Source: CAZLYK01 sp964563495
Lineage (GTDB): Bacteria > Acidobacteriota > Blastocatellia > RBC074
Assembly: GCA_964563495.1 (NCBI GenBank)
Contig: CAZLYK010000019.1
Coordinates: 1 to 56,829, forward strand
Reading direction: 5' to 3'
DNA length: 56,829 nucleotides
Shown piece by piece: positions 48,603 through 56,829 of this stretch. The notes below the pieces were generated by a model. It made no database searches and was not told where the DNA came from. It saw only the letters and a program-made list of their open reading frames with translations. The translations under genes were made by a program, and so were the position numbers. Numbering within the stretch: position 1 is the first letter of the stretch; each line of letters begins with the position of its first letter.

Positions 48603-51386
48603 ATGATCACGAGAGGGTTGGGTTCCTTCTTCACGTTCTGGCTGATGATTGGCCTGGCGTTATTTCTCTCGCGCGGCGCGGTGCCATTGGCTGCTCAAGC
48701 AGCGGCGCTCAAGCTGACGGGGCTCCGGACAGAGTACAAAGAAAATCCGCTCGGCATTGACTCACGCAAGCCACGGTTGAGCTGGCAGCTGCAGGCGAGT
48801 GGCCGCGGCGTGATGCAGGCGGCGTATCATATCCGCGTGGCGAGAACGGTTGCCGATTTAGAGGCCGGAAAAAATCTCGTCTGGGATTCGGGCAAAGTCA
48901 GTTCCGATGAGTCGCTGCATCGCGAATACGCCGGGACGGCCCTGCAATCAGGCCGGCGCTATTACTGGCAAGTCCGCATCTGGGACGCGAGCGGAAAGGA
49001 TTCCGGTTGGAGCGAAACCGCGCATTTTGAAATGGGTTTGCTCGATGTGGCGGACTGGAAGGCTAATTGGATCGAACCCGACCTGCCGGAAGACCCGAAG
49101 AAATCCGAGCCCTCGCCGATGCTGCGCCGTGAATTCAAACTCAACGGCGCGGTCGAAAAGGCGCGCGCATATGTGACCAGCCACGGTTTGTATGAACTTC
49201 ATTTGAACGGGCAACGGGTCGGCGATCAGGTCTTCACGCCCGGCTGGACGAGTTACAACCAGCAACTGCAGTATCAAACCTATGACGTGACGAACCTGCT
49301 CAACAACGGCGACAACGCGATTGGCGTGCTTCTCGGCGATGGCTGGTATCGCGGCAACCTGGCTTGGGAAGGCAAGCGCAACGTCTACGGCGAAAAGCTC
49401 GGCCTGCTGCTCCAAATCGAAGTTAGCTACAAAGACGGTCGCCGGGAACTCGTCATCTCGGATCAGAACTGGAAAGCATCGACCGGGCCGGTTCGCATGT
49501 CGGAGATCTATCATGGAGAAACGTATGATGCGCGGCTCGAAAAAGCCGGCTGGACAAGCTCTGGCTTTTCGGATTTACAATGGGCAGGCGTCAAGATCGC
49601 CAATCATGCCAAAGCGATTCTGACCGCGCCGGCCGGTCCTCCGGTGCGCAGGATCGAAGAGATCAAGCCGGTCAAAATTTTCAAGACCCCGGCCGGCGCG
49701 ACGGTCGTGGATTTCGGACAGAACCTGGTCGGCTGGGTGCGATTGAAAGTCCAGGGCGCACCCGGAACGACCGTCACTATTCATCACGCCGAAGTTCTCG
49801 ACAAAGCCGGCAATTTTTACATCGACAACTTGCGCGCCGCGAAAGCCACGTTGAAGTACACGTTGAAAGGTGGCGGGGTTGAGACCTACGAACCGCATTT
49901 CACCTTCTTCGGCTATCGCTACGTTTCGGTCGATGGTTGGCCGGGCGAGCTGACGACGGACAGTCTGACGAGTGTCGTCGTCCATTCGGAGATGGCGCGG
50001 ACGGGTGAGCTGGAAACCAACAGCGCGCCGATTAATCAGCTTCAGCACAACATTCTCTGGGGGCAGAAGGGCAATTTCCTGGACGTCCCGACCGATTGCC
50101 CGCAACGCGATGAACGACTGGGTTGGACGGGCGATGCCCAGGTCTTTGCGCGGACTGCGGCATTCAACTACGATGTCGCCGGCTTTTTCACCAAATGGCT
50201 GCGCGATGTTGCATTCGATCAATACGACAGCGGCAGCGTGCCCTTCGTCATTCCCGATGTGCTGGGCACGAATCAAAGGCCCGCCGGCGGCTCAGCCGCG
50301 TGGGCGGATTGCGTCACCATCATTCCCTGGACAATGTATCAGAGCTATGGCGACAAGCGTTTTCTGGAAGCCCAATACCCCAGCATGGTCAAGTGGGTCG
50401 AATACCAGAAGAAGCGCGCGGGCGATGATTACATCTGGGACGGCGATTTTCACTTTGGCGACTGGCTCGCGTTTGCAACTACCCGCTCGGATTATCCGGG
50501 TGCGACGACCAGCAAAGAATTGATCGCCACGGCCATGTTCGCCTACTCGACCGATTTGTTGCACCGCACGGCCAAGCTCCTTGGCAGGGACGAAGATGCC
50601 GCGAAATATGCCGATCAGTTGGCGAAGATCAAGACCGCGTTTTGCCGCGAATTCGTCACCGAAACGGCCCGGGTGGGCGAAGATACCCAGACAGCTTACA
50701 CGCTGGCGCTGCAATTCGATCTCTTGCCGGAACCGATGCGTCCGATCGCCGCCAGGCGTCTGGCAAAAGAGATTCGCGAGCGTAAACACCTGACCACGGG
50801 CTTTGTCGGCACGCCCTATTTGTGCCACGTATTGAGCCGTTACGGCTATCTGGATGAAGCGTATCTGCTGCTCAACCGCGATCAGTACCCGTCATGGCTT
50901 TATCCGGTCAAGCAGGGCGCGACGACGATCTGGGAGCGATGGGACGGGCTGAAACCGGACGGAACATTTCAGGATAAAGGAATGAACTCATTCAATCACT
51001 ACGCCTACGGCGCGATCGGCGAATGGATGTACCGCGTCATGGCGGGGATTGAAATCGACCCGGCGGCGCCGGGTTACAAGCATATCCTGATTCAACCTCA
51101 ACCCGGCGGCGGCTTTACCAACGTGAAAGCCGCCCACCGGACGATGTACGGCAAGGTTAGTTCGGCGTGGACGCTCAAGGATGGTCAATTCGAACTGGCC
51201 GTCGAGATCCCGGCCAACACGCGGGCGACGGTGCGGTTGCCCAAAGCGCAACTCGCGGGCGTGACCGAGAGCGGGCGGGCGCCGGCGATCGGCGGCGGCA
51301 TTACGGGTGTCCGGCAGGACGGGGATTCGGTCGTCGTCGAGATCGGCTCAGGACTGTATCGTTTCGCTTACGCCTTTGGCAAGTAA
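48603..51386 (+). CDS. Secreted alpha-L-rhamnosidase (GH78)
   Basis: 927 residues with a signal peptide (FFTFWLMIGLALFLSRGAVPLAAQA). The bacterial alpha-L-rhamnosidase domains follow in order: N-terminal Ig-like domain (LTGLRTEYKENPLGIDSRKP), two beta domains (YELHLNGQRVGDQVFTPGWT; VVDFGQNLVGWVRLKV), the (alpha/alpha)6 catalytic barrel with DVPTDCPQRDERLGWTGDAQ, which contains the general-acid Glu, and TTIWERWDG with the second catalytic Glu, then a C-terminal beta domain. It releases L-rhamnose from glycosides or polysaccharides, feeding the rhamnose genes directly downstream. AAAGGAG lies 11 nt before the ATG. Confidence 0.93.
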   Translation: MITRGLGSFFTFWLMIGLALFLSRGAVPLAAQAAALKLTGLRTEYKENPLGIDSRKPRLSWQLQASGRGVMQAAYHIRVARTVADLEAGKNLVWDSGKVSSDESLHREYAGTALQSGRRYYWQVRIWDASGKDSGWSETAHFEMGLLDVADWKANWIEPDLPEDPKKSEPSPMLRREFKLNGAVEKARAYVTSHGLYELHLNGQRVGDQVFTPGWTSYNQQLQYQTYDVTNLLNNGDNAIGVLLGDGWYRGNLAWEGKRNVYGEKLGLLLQIEVSYKDGRRELVISDQNWKASTGPVRMSEIYHGETYDARLEKAGWTSSGFSDLQWAGVKIANHAKAILTAPAGPPVRRIEEIKPVKIFKTPAGATVVDFGQNLVGWVRLKVQGAPGTTVTIHHAEVLDKAGNFYIDNLRAAKATLKYTLKGGGVETYEPHFTFFGYRYVSVDGWPGELTTDSLTSVVVHSEMARTGELETNSAPINQLQHNILWGQKGNFLDVPTDCPQRDERLGWTGDAQVFARTAAFNYDVAGFFTKWLRDVAFDQYDSGSVPFVIPDVLGTNQRPAGGSAAWADCVTIIPWTMYQSYGDKRFLEAQYPSMVKWVEYQKKRAGDDYIWDGDFHFGDWLAFATTRSDYPGATTSKELIATAMFAYSTDLLHRTAKLLGRDEDAAKYADQLAKIKTAFCREFVTETARVGEDTQTAYTLALQFDLLPEPMRPIAARRLAKEIRERKHLTTGFVGTPYLCHVLSRYGYLDEAYLLLNRDQYPSWLYPVKQGATTIWERWDGLKPDGTFQDKGMNSFNHYAYGAIGEWMYRVMAGIEIDPAAPGYKHILIQPQPGGGFTNVKAAHRTMYGKVSSAWTLKDGQFELAVEIPANTRATVRLPKAQLAGVTESGRAPAIGGGITGVRQDGDSVVVEIGSGLYRFAYAFGK

Positions 51387-51409
51387 CGGAGATAACTCAC
51401 TGAGACTGC

Positions 51410-51460
51410 CGGCGAATTCATGAAGAGACAGGATAAACCAGATTTTTGCCGGATAGAACC
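51410..51460. repeat. GGCGAATTC-capped TCCTG repeat, left half, copy B
   Basis: CGGCGAATTCATGAAGAGAC followed by AGGAT words and TTTTTGCCGGATA. The right half is missing. Directly 3' of the GH78 gene and 36 nt before the aldolase/dehydrogenase ATG. Confidence 0.8.
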
Positions 51461-51495
51461 AGGCTCTCTCTTTGGCTTGATCAAACGGGGGTCAA

Positions 51496-53685
51496 ATGAG
51501 TAATCAAGAATCATTCAAGTTCGTCAAATATCTCTGGAAAGATGAAGAGGCCGAGAAGCTGGAAGGCGTGGACCGGCTGGTCTATCGCTCGAACCGGCTG
51601 GGCGATGACCTGACGCTGACGAATACCGGCGGCGGCAACACTTCATCCAAGCTCATGGAAAAAGACCCGCTCACGGGTGAGGAAGTCGAAGTCCTCTGGA
51701 TCAAGGGTTCCGGCGGCGATTTGCGCACGGCCAGGCGCGATGGGTTCGCCTCGTTATATCTCGATAAAATCCGCGCCATGAAGCCGCTCTACCTGAACGA
51801 CCCGGAGCGCGGGCCGAAGACCAAAATCGAAGACGCCATGCACCCGATGTACAGTCATTGCGTCTTCGATCTCAACCCGCGCGCCTGCTCGATCGATACG
51901 CCGTTGCACACGCTGGTGCCGTATCGGCACGTTGATCATCTGCACCCGAACGCGGTGATCGCGATTGCCGCTTCGGTCAATCAGGAGCGGCTGACCAAAG
52001 AGATTTACGGTGACGAGGTGATCTACGTGCCGTGGCAGCGTCCGGGTTTCGACATCGGTTTGAAGATCGAGCAGTTGATCAAGGACAACCCGCAGGCCAA
52101 AGGCGTGCTGCTCGGCCATCACGGGATGTCCTCGTGGAGCAACAACGACAAGACCTGTTATCAAACCGCGCTCGAAATCATCGACCGCGCGGCGCGATAC
52201 ATCGAAGCGCATGACAAAGGCGAACAGACTTTCGGCGGGCCGAAATACCCGCCGCTGGCGGAAGCGATGCGCAAACAGATGATCGCTCGATTGATCCCGT
52301 GGCTGCGCGGTCAGGTCTCGGTTGACAAGCGGTTTGTCGGCACGGTCCAGGATGACGAGAAGATGCTGCGGTTTGTCAATAGTGTGGACGCGCCGCGTCT
52401 GGCCGAACTGGGCACCTCGTGCCCCGATCACTTCCTGCGAACGAAGATCAAGCCGTTGTTTGTCGACTGGAACCCGGCGAGCGGCGATCTGGATGCGCTC
52501 AAGGCCGCGATCTCCGCCGAGCTGGTGCAGTATCGCAAGGATTACCAGGCTTACTACCACCGCTGCAAGCGCCCCGATTCGCCCGCCATGCGCGACGCGA
52601 ATCCGACGGTCGTCTTGATCCCGGGCCTGGGGATGATTGCCTGGGGCAAGAGCAAGAGCGAGTCACGCGTGACCGGCGAGTTCTACAACTGCGCGATTGA
52701 AGTCATGCGCGGCGCGGAAGCGATTGACCGGTACGAGGCGATGGATCAGCAGGAAGCGTTCGACATCGAATACTGGTTGCTCGAAGACGCCAAACTCCGG
52801 CGCCTGCCACCCGAAAATGAACTCGACCGCCAGATCATCGTCGTGATCGGCGCGGGCGCGGGTATTGGCAAGGCGACGGCGCACCGTCTGGTCAAAGCAG
52901 GCGCGCACATTGTCTGCGTCGATCTGAATGAGGCCTCCGCCAAAGAGACCGCGCAGGAGATCATCGCCAAATACGGAGCTGGTGTCGGCGTGGCGGGTAC
53001 GGGGATGAGCAACTGCGGCCCGGCGATCGGCTTGTCTTGCGACATGACCAGCCGCGCGAGCGTGCAGCGGATGTTCGAGGACGTCTTGCTGGCTTATGGC
53101 GGTATCGATGCCGTGGTCGTGACGGCGGGCATCTTCGTGCCGCCGGACAAAGCCGGTTACATCGAGGACCGGCTTTGGGAGAAGACCTTCGCGATTAACG
53201 TCACTGGCGCCTACATCGTCGCCGACGAAGCGAACCGGATCTTCAAACAGCAGGGCCTGCCCGGCAACATCGTCCTGACGACCAGCGCCAACGCGGTCGT
53301 CGCGAAGAAGGGAAGTCTGGCCTACGACACGAGCAAAGCGGCGGCCAATCACCTGGTCCGCGAACTGGCGATTGAGCTGGCGCCGCTCGTTCGTGTCAAC
53401 GCTGTCGCACCTGCCACGGTCGTCAAGGGCAGCACCATGTTTCCTCGCGATCGCGTGATCGCCTCGCTGACCAAGTACGCCATCGAATTCAGCGAAGACG
53501 AAGCGACCGAAGCGCTGCGGGAGAAGCTCGCCGGCTTCTACGCCAAACGCTCGCTCACGCAATCACCGATTGAACCGGAAGATCAGGCCGAAGCCGTCTT
53601 CCTGCTGGTTTCGCGCCGGCTGGCGAAAACGACCGGCCACGTCATCCCGGTCGACGGCGGATTGCAGGATGGATTTTTGCGGTAA
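51496..53685 (+). CDS. rhaEW: Bifunctional rhamnulose-1-phosphate aldolase / L-lactaldehyde dehydrogenase
   Basis: 729 residues. The N-terminal class II aldolase domain (to about 400) shows TNTGGGNTSSKL, LWIKGSGGDLRT, HPMYSHC, a metal-histidine pair in VDHLHPNAVIA, and VLLGHHGMSSW. The C-terminal SDR domain (from about 445) shows VIGAGAGIGKATAH, a serine in TTSANAVV, YDTSKAAANH and PVDGG near the end. This is the layout of Bacillus/Rhizobium RhaEW, which cleaves L-rhamnulose-1-phosphate to dihydroxyacetone phosphate and L-lactaldehyde and oxidises the latter to L-lactate. It lies between the rhamnosidase and the rhamnose isomerase and kinase, completing the pathway. GGGGG precedes the ATG. 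Confidence 0.92.
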   Translation: MSNQESFKFVKYLWKDEEAEKLEGVDRLVYRSNRLGDDLTLTNTGGGNTSSKLMEKDPLTGEEVEVLWIKGSGGDLRTARRDGFASLYLDKIRAMKPLYLNDPERGPKTKIEDAMHPMYSHCVFDLNPRACSIDTPLHTLVPYRHVDHLHPNAVIAIAASVNQERLTKEIYGDEVIYVPWQRPGFDIGLKIEQLIKDNPQAKGVLLGHHGMSSWSNNDKTCYQTALEIIDRAARYIEAHDKGEQTFGGPKYPPLAEAMRKQMIARLIPWLRGQVSVDKRFVGTVQDDEKMLRFVNSVDAPRLAELGTSCPDHFLRTKIKPLFVDWNPASGDLDALKAAISAELVQYRKDYQAYYHRCKRPDSPAMRDANPTVVLIPGLGMIAWGKSKSESRVTGEFYNCAIEVMRGAEAIDRYEAMDQQEAFDIEYWLLEDAKLRRLPPENELDRQIIVVIGAGAGIGKATAHRLVKAGAHIVCVDLNEASAKETAQEIIAKYGAGVGVAGTGMSNCGPAIGLSCDMTSRASVQRMFEDVLLAYGGIDAVVVTAGIFVPPDKAGYIEDRLWEKTFAINVTGAYIVADEANRIFKQQGLPGNIVLTTSANAVVAKKGSLAYDTSKAAANHLVRELAIELAPLVRVNAVAPATVVKGSTMFPRDRVIASLTKYAIEFSEDEATEALREKLAGFYAKRSLTQSPIEPEDQAEAVFLLVSRRLAKTTGHVIPVDGGLQDGFLR

Positions 53686-53703
53686 TCACAATTATCGATA
53701 CTG

Positions 53704-53809
53704 TTGGCGAATTCAAGAATAGACAGGATCAACAAGATTTTTGCAGGATAGGACAAGACCAGATCTGGTCAATCCCTGGACAAATCCTGTCGATACATGA
53801 ATTCGCCAT
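53704..53809. repeat. GGCGAATTC-capped TCCTG repeat, copy C
   Basis: Left arm TGGCGAATTCAAGAATAGAC and right arm ending ATGAATTCGCCA, with AGATCTGGTC near the centre. The arms match imperfectly. It separates the aldolase/dehydrogenase and isomerase genes. Confidence 0.88.
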
Positions 53810-53826
53810 GACGAAGGGATGAAACT

Positions 53827-55125
53827 ATGACTAGACATTTCGAGATCAGTGACGGCTTTGTCGCCGAACAGAACAGCCGGGCTAAGGCGTGGCTCGACGA
53901 AGACTACGAGCATCTGGCCAAACAACTGCAGCGTCGCGGCATCGAGATTGAGAGCCTGACCGCGCGAGCGCAGTCCTTTCAGGTCGCCATTCCTTCGTGG
54001 GGTGTAGGCACGGGCGGAACGCGCTTTGCCCGGTTCCCCGGCGCCGGCGAACCGCGCGAGATTTACGAAAAGTTGGAAGACTGTGCGACGATCTTCCAGC
54101 TTGTCCGTTCGACGCCCGCCGTCTCGTTACATATTCCCTGGGACAAGCCGGAAAACGCTGCCGAACTGCGCGGATTTGCCGGTTCGCGGGGGCTCCATTT
54201 CGACGCCATGAACTCGAATACCTTTCAGGATCAGGCGGGGCAAAGCTTGTCTTATAAGTTCGGCAGCCTGACGCATCCCGACCGCGCCGTCCGCGAACAA
54301 GCTGTCGAGCACAACATCGAATGCATCGAGATCGGCAAATCGCTCGGTTCAAAAGCCCATACGGTCTGGATCGGCGACGGCGGGAACTTTCCGGGACAGC
54401 AGCATTTCCGCCGCGTGCTCGAACGTTACCTGGAGAGCATGCGCCAGATATACGCCGCACTGCCCGACGACTGGCGCGTCTTCATCGAACACAAGCTCTA
54501 TGAACCCGCCTTCTACTCGACAGTTATTAACGACTGGGGGACGAGCTACTATTGCGCCACCCAACTTGGGCCGAAGGCGCAGTGCCTGGTTGACCTCGGC
54601 CACCACGCGCCGAACGTCAACATCGAGATGATCGTCGCCCGGTTGATCCAGTTCTGTAAGCTCGCCGGCTTCCACTTCAACGACAGCAAGTACGGCGACG
54701 ATGATCTGGACGCGGGTTCGATCAAGCCATTTCAACTCTTCCTGATCTTCAATGAACTGGTGGATGCGGAACTCGAAGGCGTAGCCGATTTCCGCCCGGC
54801 CTACATGCTTGACCAGTCGCACAACGTGACCGACCCGATCGAATCGCTCATGCTGAGCGCGGCGGAACTCTCACGCGCCTACGTGCAGGCGCACATGGTC
54901 GATCGCGCGGCGCTCGCCGAAGCGCAGGAAAAGTGTGACCCGATCGCCGCATTGGGAGCGCTCAAACAGGCATTCACGACGGATGTCGCGCCGATCATTG
55001 CCATGGCGCGACAGCGTGCGGGCGGCGCGATCGACCCACTGGCGACGTATCGCGCAAGCGGCTACCGGCAGCGCAAGGCCGAAGAGCGCCCGGCGTCGGT
55101 TGGCGTGTCCGCCGGAATTGTTTGA
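53827..55125 (+). CDS. rhaI: L-rhamnose isomerase (RhaI type)
   Basis: 432 residues, close to the 430-residue Pseudomonas stutzeri enzyme and unlike E. coli RhaA. Xylose-isomerase-like barrel motifs are visible: PSWGVGTGGTRFARFP, SLHIPWDKP, HFDAMNSNTFQD, VWIGDGGNFPGQ, FIEHKLYEPAFYST with the metal Glu, CLVDLGHHAPN with Asp and His, and FHFNDSKYGDDDLDAGS with further metal ligands. It converts L-rhamnose to L-rhamnulose in the cytoplasm, the first step after uptake. AAGGGA lies 8 nt before the ATG. The product is used by the kinase encoded downstream. Confidence 0.92.
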   Translation: MTRHFEISDGFVAEQNSRAKAWLDEDYEHLAKQLQRRGIEIESLTARAQSFQVAIPSWGVGTGGTRFARFPGAGEPREIYEKLEDCATIFQLVRSTPAVSLHIPWDKPENAAELRGFAGSRGLHFDAMNSNTFQDQAGQSLSYKFGSLTHPDRAVREQAVEHNIECIEIGKSLGSKAHTVWIGDGGNFPGQQHFRRVLERYLESMRQIYAALPDDWRVFIEHKLYEPAFYSTVINDWGTSYYCATQLGPKAQCLVDLGHHAPNVNIEMIVARLIQFCKLAGFHFNDSKYGDDDLDAGSIKPFQLFLIFNELVDAELEGVADFRPAYMLDQSHNVTDPIESLMLSAAELSRAYVQAHMVDRAALAEAQEKCDPIAALGALKQAFTTDVAPIIAMARQRAGGAIDPLATYRASGYRQRKAEERPASVGVSAGIV

Positions 55126-55127
55126 AA

Positions 55128-55243
55128 GAAGAAAATAGACAGGATTGACAGGATTTCCACAGGATTAAACAGGAAGGTCTTCTGCCCGGTCCTTGGTCCT
55201 GTTTAATCCTGTGGAAATCCTGTTAATCCTGTCTATTTTCTTC
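55128..55243. repeat. Palindromic intergenic repeat, TCCTG family, between rhaI and rhaB
   Basis: 47-nt arms (55128-55174 and 55197-55243) with one mismatch and a 22-nt loop. It starts 2 nt after the isomerase stop and ends 35 nt before the kinase start. Confidence 0.95.
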
Positions 55244-55278
55244 TTTGATAAGTCCAAATAACGGCTTTAAAGACGATC

Positions 55279-56763
55279 GTGATAACAAACTCCGCAATCG
55301 CAGTTGATCTAGGCGCCGGAAGCGGGCGCGTCTTTCTGGTGGAGCTGGCGCCGGACGGGTTGCTGCTGGAAGAGGTCCGACGCTTTCATTACCCTCCGCG
55401 CCGGTTGGACGGGCATTTGCGCTGGGATGTGGCGCAGATCTTCGCTGAGATCAAAGCGGGATTGCTTGAAGCCGGCGCAAGGGCGCGAAAGCTTGGGTTG
55501 CATTTGCGGAGCATCGGCGTGGATAGCTGGGGCGTCGATTACGGGTTGATCGACGCCTCCGGCAACCTGGTCGAGGACCCGGTCTGTTACCGCGACGAGC
55601 GCACGACGGGGATCATGGAACGGGTCTTCGCGCAACTGCCGCGCGAAGAAATCTATCTGCGCACCGGCATACAGTTCCTGAATTTCAACACGCTTTATCA
55701 GCTCTTCGCGCACGCGCAGGCAGGCATTCCGGGCCGCGCCGCCAGGATGTTGTTGATTCCCGATCTGATCAACTTCATGCTGACGGGCCGGGCCGTGACC
55801 GAGTACACCAATGCGACGACAACGCAACTGGTTGGTGCCGAAACGCGGGAGTGGGATACCGCCCTCATCGAACGGCTGGACCTGCCCGGCCATCTGCTTG
55901 CCGGTATTGTTCCGGCGGGTTCAGACCTGGGGCCGCTCAAACCCGAACTGGTTGAGGAGTTGAAATTAAAGGGAGTGCGTGTCGTCGCTCCGGCCACGCA
56001 CGACACGGGCAGCGCCGTTGCGGGCGCGCCGCTGCCGGAAGGCTGGGCCTACATCTCATCGGGCACCTGGTCGCTCGTCGGCGTGGAGTTGAACAAACCG
56101 CGCATCGACGCGGCGACGGCGCACCACAACTTTACCAATGAAGGCGGGGCGTTCGGCACGATTCGCTTTCTCAAAAACGTCATGGGTTTGTGGGTGCTCG
56201 AAGAGTGTCGCAGGGAATGGCGTCAGCGCGGCCGGTCGGTGGATTACGACACTCTGCTCGGTGAGATCACCGCGCGCAGTGATTTTCCGGCGCTGCTGTT
56301 TCCCGATGACGAACGGTTCTTCAATCCGGCGTGCATGGTTGCGGCGATTGCCGAACAACTCTCTGAATCCGGGCAGACGATCGAGACCGAACCGTCTGCC
56401 CTGGCAAAAGCGATTCTCGATTCGCTGGCGCTGCGTTACGCCTCGGTCATCCGGACGATCGAGGCACTGACGAGCAGGCCGATCGGCGGCGTTCAGATTG
56501 TCGGCGGCGGCAGTCAGAACGACTACCTCAATCAGGCGACGGCAAACGCCACCGGCAAGCCCGTGCTGGCCGGGCCGGTAGAGGCTACCGTCATCGGCAA
56601 TGGGCTCGTCCAGGCTGTCGCGGCAGGCCGTTTCGCCTCGCTCGCCGGGGCGCGGCAGTACGTTGCCGCGAGCCTCAATCTGCGCCGCTTCGACCCGCAA
56701 GTCTCAGCTGCCTGGGAAGCCGCGGCGCGGCGTTATGCCGAAGTCGAAGCAAGGTTCATTTGA
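55279..56763 (+). CDS. rhaB: Rhamnulokinase
   Basis: 494 residues of the FGGY kinase family. The N-terminal phosphate loop is AVDLGAGSGRVFLVEL; GVDSWGVDYGLID and CYRDERTTG match rhamnulokinases; the second domain has ATHDTGSAVAG, SSGTWSLVGVE and the adenosine motif VQIVGGGSQNDYLNQ. It phosphorylates L-rhamnulose to L-rhamnulose-1-phosphate for the bifunctional aldolase. The start is GTG at 55279, a few codons before the loop; no good Shine-Dalgarno is seen. It is the last gene of the window, so a rhamnose transporter or regulator could lie beyond. Confidence 0.93.
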   Translation: MITNSAIAVDLGAGSGRVFLVELAPDGLLLEEVRRFHYPPRRLDGHLRWDVAQIFAEIKAGLLEAGARARKLGLHLRSIGVDSWGVDYGLIDASGNLVEDPVCYRDERTTGIMERVFAQLPREEIYLRTGIQFLNFNTLYQLFAHAQAGIPGRAARMLLIPDLINFMLTGRAVTEYTNATTTQLVGAETREWDTALIERLDLPGHLLAGIVPAGSDLGPLKPELVEELKLKGVRVVAPATHDTGSAVAGAPLPEGWAYISSGTWSLVGVELNKPRIDAATAHHNFTNEGGAFGTIRFLKNVMGLWVLEECRREWRQRGRSVDYDTLLGEITARSDFPALLFPDDERFFNPACMVAAIAEQLSESGQTIETEPSALAKAILDSLALRYASVIRTIEALTSRPIGGVQIVGGGSQNDYLNQATANATGKPVLAGPVEATVIGNGLVQAVAAGRFASLAGARQYVAASLNLRRFDPQVSAAWEAAARRYAEVEARFI

Positions 56764-56785
56764 ATGGGAGTTGAAATCCTGTTAT

Positions 56786-56829
56786 AGCGATTTTCACGTT
56801 TGTGCGACCGCGTCCTCGCGGTCGCACAA
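56786..56829. repeat. GTGCGACCGCG-family hairpin, cut by the window end
   Basis: Left arm AGCGATTTTCACGTTTGTGC plus GACCGCG, loop TCCT, and right arm up to GTCGCACAA at the last base. It matches the hairpin at 41019-41076 with two changes, and the loop is reversed in sense (AGGA there). Confidence 0.88.

Overview
The window is about 57 kb of GC-rich chromosome (no transposase, phage or plasmid backbone genes seen) carrying 35 intact or nearly intact protein genes, one gene cut by the window edge and one clear gene remnant. Gene content points to a free-living, polymer-degrading heterotroph: a 2-oxoacid:ferredoxin oxidoreductase, acyl-CoA breakdown genes, secreted glycoside hydrolases, a gluconate-dehydrogenase-like set with a multiheme cytochrome, and a remnant of a TonB-dependent receptor. 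My best guess is an Acidobacteriota-like bacterium; this is inferred from the gene mix and the many intergenic palindromes, not from a marker gene.

Layout. (1) 1-8526, minus strand: an acyl-CoA degradation operon read as thiolase, FadB/FadJ-like enzyme, carboxyltransferase, biotin carboxylase and an AtuA/DUF1446 protein. (2) 8710-15666, plus: a very large secreted protein with PPC-like, cohesin-like, dockerin-like and nine IPT/TIG domains, then a P2-type (calcium-pump-like) ATPase. (3) 15714-19937, minus: an ABC importer (binding protein, permease, ATPase) with a STAS-domain protein inserted in the operon. (4) 20274-23647: an AsmA-like protein and a small secreted Arg/Asp-rich protein. (5) 23839-26638, minus: a three-gene 2-oxoacid:ferredoxin oxidoreductase with fused beta and gamma subunits. 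(6) 26990-32719: a polysaccharide deacetylase, a molybdopterin oxidoreductase, an XRE-cupin regulator, and an SDR overlapping a divergent QueA-like gene. (7) 32716-35415, minus: a large stand-alone protein joining a PfkB/ribokinase-like domain, an AAA+ ATPase and two RyR domains; this is the best candidate for an undescribed (perhaps conflict or signalling) system. (8) 35530-38020: two overlapping MacB/FtsX-type permeases. (9) 38021-40711, minus: Tat-exported gluconate-dehydrogenase subunit-3-like protein, GMC oxidoreductase and a pentaheme cytochrome. (10) 41086-56763, plus: a sugar locus with GH67 alpha-glucuronidase, glucarate-dehydratase-like enolase, GH3 enzyme, acetoacetyl-CoA synthetase, GH78 alpha-L-rhamnosidase, bifunctional rhamnulose-1-phosphate aldolase/lactaldehyde dehydrogenase, L-rhamnose isomerase and rhamnulokinase, i.e. 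release of L-rhamnose followed by its full conversion to central metabolites.

A second theme is the intergenic DNA. At least five families of inverted repeats are present. The commonest, built on repeated ACAGGATT / AATCCTGT words, occurs about a dozen times, nearly always directly 3' of a gene, and in three cases its edge provides the gene's stop codon. Several apparent N-terminal extensions of genes are just translated repeat and have been trimmed here. No tRNA, rRNA, CRISPR array or riboswitch was recognised.
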